A DNA stretch of 64,000 nt, taken from assembly GCA_019914945.1 (NCBI GenBank), contig CM034103.1:3906001-3970000 (forward strand). Reading direction: 5' to 3'. The notes beneath the pieces are model-generated. The model was not told the origin of the DNA. It was given only the letters and a program-made list of their open reading frames with translations, and did not search any database. Each line of letters starts with the position of its first letter. The stretch's first letter is position 1. Both the position numbers and the translations under genes were made by a program. This document shows, one piece after another, positions 57,613-64,000 of this stretch. The stretch comes from Typha latifolia (taxonomy: Eukaryota; Streptophyta; Magnoliopsida; Poales; Typhaceae).

Positions 57613-58950
57613 ATGGAATCTGCTAATGTTATGATAGATGAATCCACAACTAATATAACTGAAGCTACTCCTATTTTTATTTCTGCATGTACATATGATG
57701 AAGAAATTGGAAAGGAGCTTGATCTAAAAATTGAGAATCAGGACGAGGACAAAGTTGAAATGAACAAAGATGACTGCAACGTACCAGAACAATCTGCCAG
57801 AGTGAAATTAAATCATCAGCTGTCACAAGTGATCGGAGATATGAATGAACCAATTAAGACAAGACGACAAATCAAAAGTGAGGTATCATTTACTTGTTAT
57901 ACATCTTCTTTTGAACCTAAAAATGTAAAGGAAGTATTGTTAGACGATTCTTGGGTTAATGTTATGCATGAGGAATTAGAGCAATTTTCTAGAAATGATG
58001 TTTGGTATTTAGTTCCTAGACCTAAGAATGTGAACGTCATTGGAACAAAATTAATATACAAAAATAAAAGTAATGAACATGACAATATAGTTCGAAATAA
58101 AGTTAGACTAGTAGCACAGGGATATACTAAGGTTGAGGGTATATATTTTGATGAGACATTTGCTCATGTTGCTAGATTAGAGTCTATTCGTATACTGCTT
58201 GCTATTGCTTGTCATTTAAAATTTAAATTATTTCAAATGGATGTCAAAAGTGCTTTCTTGAATGGTACTCTGAATGAAGATATTTATGTGGAACAACCAA
58301 AGGATTCGAAGATCAAAAATTTCCTTCTCATGTCTTTACATTGAAAAAGGTCCTCTACGGGCTAAAACAAGCTCTAAGAGCTTGGTATGAGAAGTTGACC
58401 ACTTTTTTAGTGGATGCGAAGTTCACTCGAGGGGGAGTGGACAAGACATTATTCATTAGACGGTTGAACAAGAGTTTAGTTGTGGTACAAATATATGTGG
58501 ATGACATTGTCTTTGGGGCAACGAGTCAATCTTTAGCTAAGTAGTTTGTAAATCTCATGCACAGTCATTTTGAGATAAGCATAATGGGTGAGTTGAAGTT
58601 CTTTTTGGGACTTCAAATTACTCAATTGGAAAGAGGGATATTTATTGCTCAAACCAAGTATGCTAAGGATCTTGTGACTAAATTCGGTTTAGAAAATGCA
58701 AAATATGCTAGAACTCCTATGAGTACAATTACCAAACTAGGTAAGGATATTTCAGAAAAAATTGTTGATCAGACACTATATAGGAGCATGATTGGTAGTC
58801 TTTTGTACTTAACTACTAGTAGACCAGATATTATATTTAGTGTCGGTGTGTATTCTAGGTTTCAGTCTGAACCTAAGGAGACACATTTGTTTGCTGTGAA
58901 ATGTATCATAAAATATGTCGATGGCACAGTTGATTTAGGTATCTGATTTA
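57613..58950 (+). pseudogene. SIRE reverse transcriptase (second copy), active site retained
   Basis: It reads [47 protein letters not shown] and [12 protein letters not shown]. After a frame change near 58340 come KKVLYGLKQALRAWYEKL and IYVDDIVFG, with the catalytic YVDD at about 58494-58505. HFEISIMGELKFFLGLQITQ, GSLLYLTTSRPDI and [14 protein letters not shown] follow. Stops at 58342 and 58542 break it. It holds the segment deleted in the other copy. Confidence 0.9.
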
Positions 58951-60520
<1,570 letters not shown>

Positions 60521-60529
60521 CCCCCTGTA

Positions 60530-60580
60530 AAATTAGACGTCAAGGTTTCCTCTCATCCAGCTCAAGTAGTTAAACGAAAT
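60530..60580 (-). other. Group II intron domain V/VI remnant (rpoC1 intron 3' end)
   Basis: The minus strand reads GAGCTGGATGAGAGGAAACC, then TTGACGTCTAATTTT, close to a domain V hairpin with GAAA loop (usual form GAGCCG...GAAA...CGGTTC). It stands just upstream of the DFSFARP exon start. Pairing is partly lost by mutation. Confidence 0.65.
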
Positions 60581-60619
60581 AAAAAAGGATTTCTTTCTTA
60601 TTTTTAAACTTTGTTCGAT

Positions 60620-60960
60620 AAAAACCTACAAAGAGCTACTCTTTACTCAAGTTCCTAGTGAGAACCAACCTTTCATTGATTCATTCTTCTTCTTCTTTTT
60701 TACTTTCATTTTATGAATTATTACCCCCTTCAGCGTTCGAACACGACCTACAAAAAATTTATTTTAATAAAAATAAATAACTAATGCAATAAGAAAAGAC
60801 TCTCTAACTAGGTGTATCATTTAGATATCTATAGAATATTCTGCGAATATTTTTTCGAAACTGCGTAGAGCTAAATTTAGCTAATTAAATAAAATCCTAA
60901 CATAGTAAGACTTTGACTAAACCACATAAGAATAATAAATAAGATAACTAGACTTGATCT
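60620..60960. other. Unassigned AT-rich stretch
   Basis: It may include more plastid intron at its left side. One GCGTTCGAACACG box lies at 60733-60745. No coding sequence seen. Confidence 0.45.
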
Positions 60961-61470
60961 ATTAAGCTCAATGTCTTTCAAGGTGATCCGATCTAGTCTG
61001 AATCACATCAACATCATGGATTTGTGCCAAGTCAGGTGGTAAGGCAACCTTGTGCACCACTGGTCAAACGCGCTCCAGTATCTCAAACGGGCCCACATAG
61101 TGAGGGCTTAATTTGCCCTTTCTCCTGAAATGAAAAACTCCCTTCCAAGGCAACACTCGGAGAAAAACTTTTCCCCAACCTAAAACTTAAGGTCACGACG
61201 ATGACGATCTCCATAACTCTTCTGTCGGCTCTAAGTAGTGCGTAAGCGCTCCGAATCAAATAGACCTTGTCAATAGTAGCTTGAACTAGTACTACATTCT
61301 CCACTTTTCTCTCCCCTACCTCAACCCAACTGATTGGTGTACAACACTTGCGTCAATAAGGGGCCTTGTAAGGAGGCATTCCAATGTTGGAATGGTAGCT
61401 ATTATTATAAGCAAACTTGATTAGTTATAGATGTCGATCCCAACCTAGTCCAAAATCCACCACATTGGCC
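60960..61470 (-). pseudogene. Gypsy integrase C-terminal module (GPF/Y type)
   Basis: After LIKFAYNNSYHSNIGMPPYK come ISWVEVGERKVENVVLVQ, LGKSFSPSVALEGSFSFQ (usual FLKVSPWKGVFRF) and KGQIKPSLCGPVEILERV (usual KGKLSPRYIGPFEIL). A HDVFHVS-like block follows near 60995. This C-terminal layout is that of plant chromoviruses; a chromodomain itself is not visible. Confidence 0.75.
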
Positions 61471-61479
61471 TGAAGCATA

Positions 61480-61960
61480 TCCTCTAAGGCCTGAATGACA
61501 CCCTCTGTCTGCCCATTTGTTTGAGGATGATAAGCTGTGTTGTACTACAACTTGATCCCAAAGGACTTATGCAGATGGTGCCAAAATTGGGACACGAATT
61601 AGGGGTTTCGATCTGAGGTGATAGAGACAAGAACTCCATGCTAGCGAAAGATCTCATTTCTTAACTGAATTGCAAGATGCTCCATCGAGTCGGTGACACT
61701 AACTAGCAGGAAGTGCGTTAACTTAGTTAATTTTTCCACAATAATCCAGATAGCATCTTTCTTTCTTCTTGTTATAGTTAGCCCAGTAACAAAGTCCATA
61801 CTAAAGTGCTCCCACTTCAATTCAAGAATAGCCAACAGTTGAAGGGTATCGGCGAGCCTTTGATGATCAATCTTCACTTGCTGACATGTTAGACATCGAG
61901 CTACAAACTTTGTAGTGCTTCTCTTTAAACCTGGCCACCAAAAATGTCGTCACAAACTAT
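61480..61960 (-). pseudogene. Gypsy integrase
   Basis: At about 61870-61930 the phrase ATKFVARCLTCQQVKIDHQR holds the end of the zinc-binding region. WEHFSMDFVTGLTITRRKKD and AIWIIVEKLTKLTHFL carry the first catalytic Asp. HPQTNGQTEGVIQALEDMLQ near 61500 covers the Glu. A stop lies near 61605. Confidence 0.83.
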
Positions 61961-62419
61961 GGTACATCTTGATCTCTCCAGGATGTATAGTATAAGCAAA
62001 CTAATAGGCATCAGCCAAAATTTTCTCCCATAATCCTCCAATCTTAGGTATACATAATCTATCCCGAAACCTCAACACTCCAGCTAGGTCCAAACCAAAA
62101 TCGCTCCTCCTGGCATTCAGTACCTGTTGGATAATCTAGAGAAAGGTAGGGTCGATTCCCTAGGCTGCCTTAATCTTGTTCGGAAGGGTGGGTTTGGCGG
62201 TGAGCTGGGCAAAAAGTCTCCCCCTCCCCTTCGGGCTAGAATTGGAGTGTCTAGACACTGCAAGTCTGTCAATAGAATCAACTACTCAATAAGTAGAAGA
62301 ACGAGGTTGCCCGAGGATTTCATACTCAATGCATTAGCCACAACATTAGCCTTTCTAGGGTGATAGTTGATGGTGCAATCATAATCATTCACTAGTTCCA
62401 GCCATCACCTCTAATGAAG

Positions 62420-62930
62420 ATTCAGATCTTTTTATGTGCATAAACACTTTAGGCTCTTCTGATCAGAAAAGATTTCACACTTCTCTCCATAAAGGTGGTA
62501 TCGCTAGATTTTGAGAGCAAAAGCAACCACGGCAAACTCCAAGTCATGAGTGGGATAGTTTTTCTCATAATCTTTTAGCTAACGCAAGGCATAAGCTACT
62601 ACCCTCCCTTCTTGCATTAGCATGCATCCCAAGCAACGAATGGATGCGTCGCAGTATACTTAAAATATAGCCCCACTCCTTAGTACTATGAGGATAGGGG
62701 CTGATGTCAATCGATGTTTCAACTCCAGGAAGCTCTCCTCACCATCTAGGTCCCACATAAACTGCTGGTTCTTGCGGGTTAGCCTAGAAAGAGGGGAGGC
62801 AATTTTTGAAAATCCCTCGACAAAGCTTCTATAATAGCCGACAAGCCCAAGGAAACTCTGAACCTCAAGCACACTATTCAGCCATTTCCAATCCAACACC
62901 GCCGTAATCTTCGATTGGTCCACCCAGATG
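62420..62930 (-). pseudogene. Gypsy RNase H region
   Basis: [20 protein letters not shown] and [20 protein letters not shown] at 62780-62900 are the RT-RNase H connection typical of Gypsy (FLGLAGYYRRFIEGFSKIA). It continues with [20 protein letters not shown]. The RNase H part near 62450-62660 is broken by stops, but YAxRQLKDYEKNYPTHDLEF-like sequence near 62560 is visible. Confidence 0.83.
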
Positions 62931-62939
62931 CCATATCCC

Positions 62940-63480
62940 GTAACAACATGGCCTAGGAAGACCGCTTCCTACAACCAAAACTCATATTTTGAGAATTTGG
63001 CAAAAAACTTTCCTCTTTGCAAGGTCTGCAACAACAACTGAAGATGCTGCTCATGCTCCTGCTCGTTGGATGAATAGACCAAAATATCATTAAACACCAC
63101 AACAAATCGATCTAAGGATGGGGGAAAACTCGATTTATTAGATGCATGAAGACAGCCAGTGCGTTGGACAAGCTAAAATACATTACCAAGAACTCATAGT
63201 GATCATGTCGTGAGTGAAATACTATCTTTGAAATATTCTCTTCCCTAATTCTAAGCTGATGATAACCCGCTCGTAAAGAATACACGGGCCCAATGGAGTT
63301 GGTCAAAAAGGTCCTCAATGCGAGGGAGAGGATATTTATTCTTCACAATTACTCAGTTCAACTTCTAGTAGTCGACGCATAAACACAAGGTACCATCATT
63401 CTTCTTAACAAACAATACTAGGGCATCCTAAGGGCATACGTTAGGGCGAATGAATCCTTTACTGAGAAGATCATCAATCT
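62940..63480 (-). pseudogene. Gypsy reverse transcriptase
   Basis: Fragments include [28 protein letters not shown] (from DGTLRMCVDYR), [18 protein letters not shown] (from DLRSGYHQLRI) and [20 protein letters not shown] (from YEFLVMPFGLTNAPAVFM). [24 protein letters not shown] sequence near 63080 contains the site of the catalytic YIDD, here degraded to FNDI. It is not functional. Confidence 0.85.
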
Positions 63481-64000
63481 GCCTTTGAAGTTCTGCCATC
63501 TCCAAAGGTGTCATCAGGTAGGGCGCTTTCAAGATGGGTCTCGCACTTGGGACTAAGGCAATGGTAAACTCGACTCCTCGATCAGGGGTAGCCATTCAAT
63601 GTCTTCTGGAAAGACGTCAGGGAACTCACGGACAACACCAACATTGGTAAAAGAGAAAGGCCCATCGGATGGAACTGGCTCCTGGGTAAAAAGGCCTGAG
63701 CAATAGCCCAACACCAACAGTCAGATCTGAAGTGTGAAAGAGATACGAGCCAGGAAACCCGAGAGCGACTTGTGAATTTGACAAATCGCTCCCGCGCTCA
63801 ATTGTAGCACAATTTCCTTTTGAAAGCAGTCAATGCTAGCATGGTGTAACGCTAGTCAATCCATCCCCAGAATAATAGAGCCACCAATGCTAGCTAGAGG
63901 CAAGGCATGACTGATGCCCCTTGAACTATGAGAGCTCACATTAAGAGGAGTTGATTTGAAAGTAAAATTGCTTACTTGATATGGATGACAAGCAGGTTTC
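63480..64000 (-). pseudogene. Gypsy protease end and RT linker
   Basis: Minus-strand translation gives GGSIILGMD, a stop where Trp is usual, then LALHHASIDCFQKEIVLQ, the end of the plant Gypsy protease (ILGMDWL). Then comes [14 protein letters not shown], the conserved linker into RT. The active-site DTGA would lie outside the window. Confidence 0.75.

Larger units (their letters stand above)
60960..64000 (-). mobile_element. Ty3/Gypsy chromovirus-type element, degenerate, truncated by window edge
   Basis: On the minus strand the order is protease end, RT, RNase H, integrase, then a C-terminal Gypsy module. RT before integrase is diagnostic of Ty3/Gypsy. The motif set resembles plant Tekay/Del-type elements. 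Stops and frameshifts are frequent in all domains. No LTR was identified in the window. Confidence 0.88.

Overview
This window is plant nuclear DNA, from a flowering plant. The evidence is a receptor-kinase gene with 13 phased exons, dense nested LTR and non-LTR retrotransposons, MITE-like elements, and a decayed piece of plastid DNA carrying rpoC1. The plastid piece keeps the end of the rpoC1 group II intron. Grasses have lost that intron, so the donor plastid was probably not a grass one. I cannot name the species. No rRNA, tRNA or CRISPR was seen.

Layout. 1-3259: 3' truncated Ty1/Copia element on the minus strand, one LTR visible, inserted about 25 bp beyond the end of a kinase pseudogene. 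3285-19292: tandem pair of malectin-like/LRR receptor kinases on the minus strand. The first (3285-8568) is a pseudogene with stops, frameshifts and lost catalytic residues. The second (10725-19292) can be spliced into an uninterrupted 906-residue protein, every junction GT-AG and in phase. A 785-bp solo Copia LTR with a perfect 5-bp target duplication lies between them. The second gene's intron 2 holds a MITE-like copy, an LTR-element remnant and a long inverted repeat.

20540-39310: one old, broken LINE on the minus strand, split twice. A nearly complete plus-strand LINE (23199-29393) sits in it between perfect 18-bp duplications. An 8957-bp SIRE-type Copia element (29907-38863) sits in it between CGGTT duplications. 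Removing both insertions brings the old LINE reading frame back together. The young LINE has intact ORF1, but ORF2 has two stops and a frameshift. The SIRE element has an env-position ORF and an internal deletion that removes the reverse transcriptase active site.

39310-53556: no host gene recognised. It holds degenerate LTRs, two more copies of the MITE-like family, AT and CT microsatellites, a decayed Copia gag fragment, and a 1693-bp solo LTR with an ATGAT duplication and an internal minisatellite. 53557-59264: second SIRE element on the plus strand, cut off inside RNase H. 59265-60620: plastid rpoC1 fragment joined directly to it. 60960-64000: degenerate Ty3/Gypsy chromovirus-type pol on the minus strand, running off the window.

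The only gene here likely to work for the plant is the receptor kinase at 10725-19292. The most unusual signal is a CpG-rich palindromic 12-mer (GCGTTCGAACGC and decayed forms), tandemly amplified inside LTRs of at least two different Copia families.
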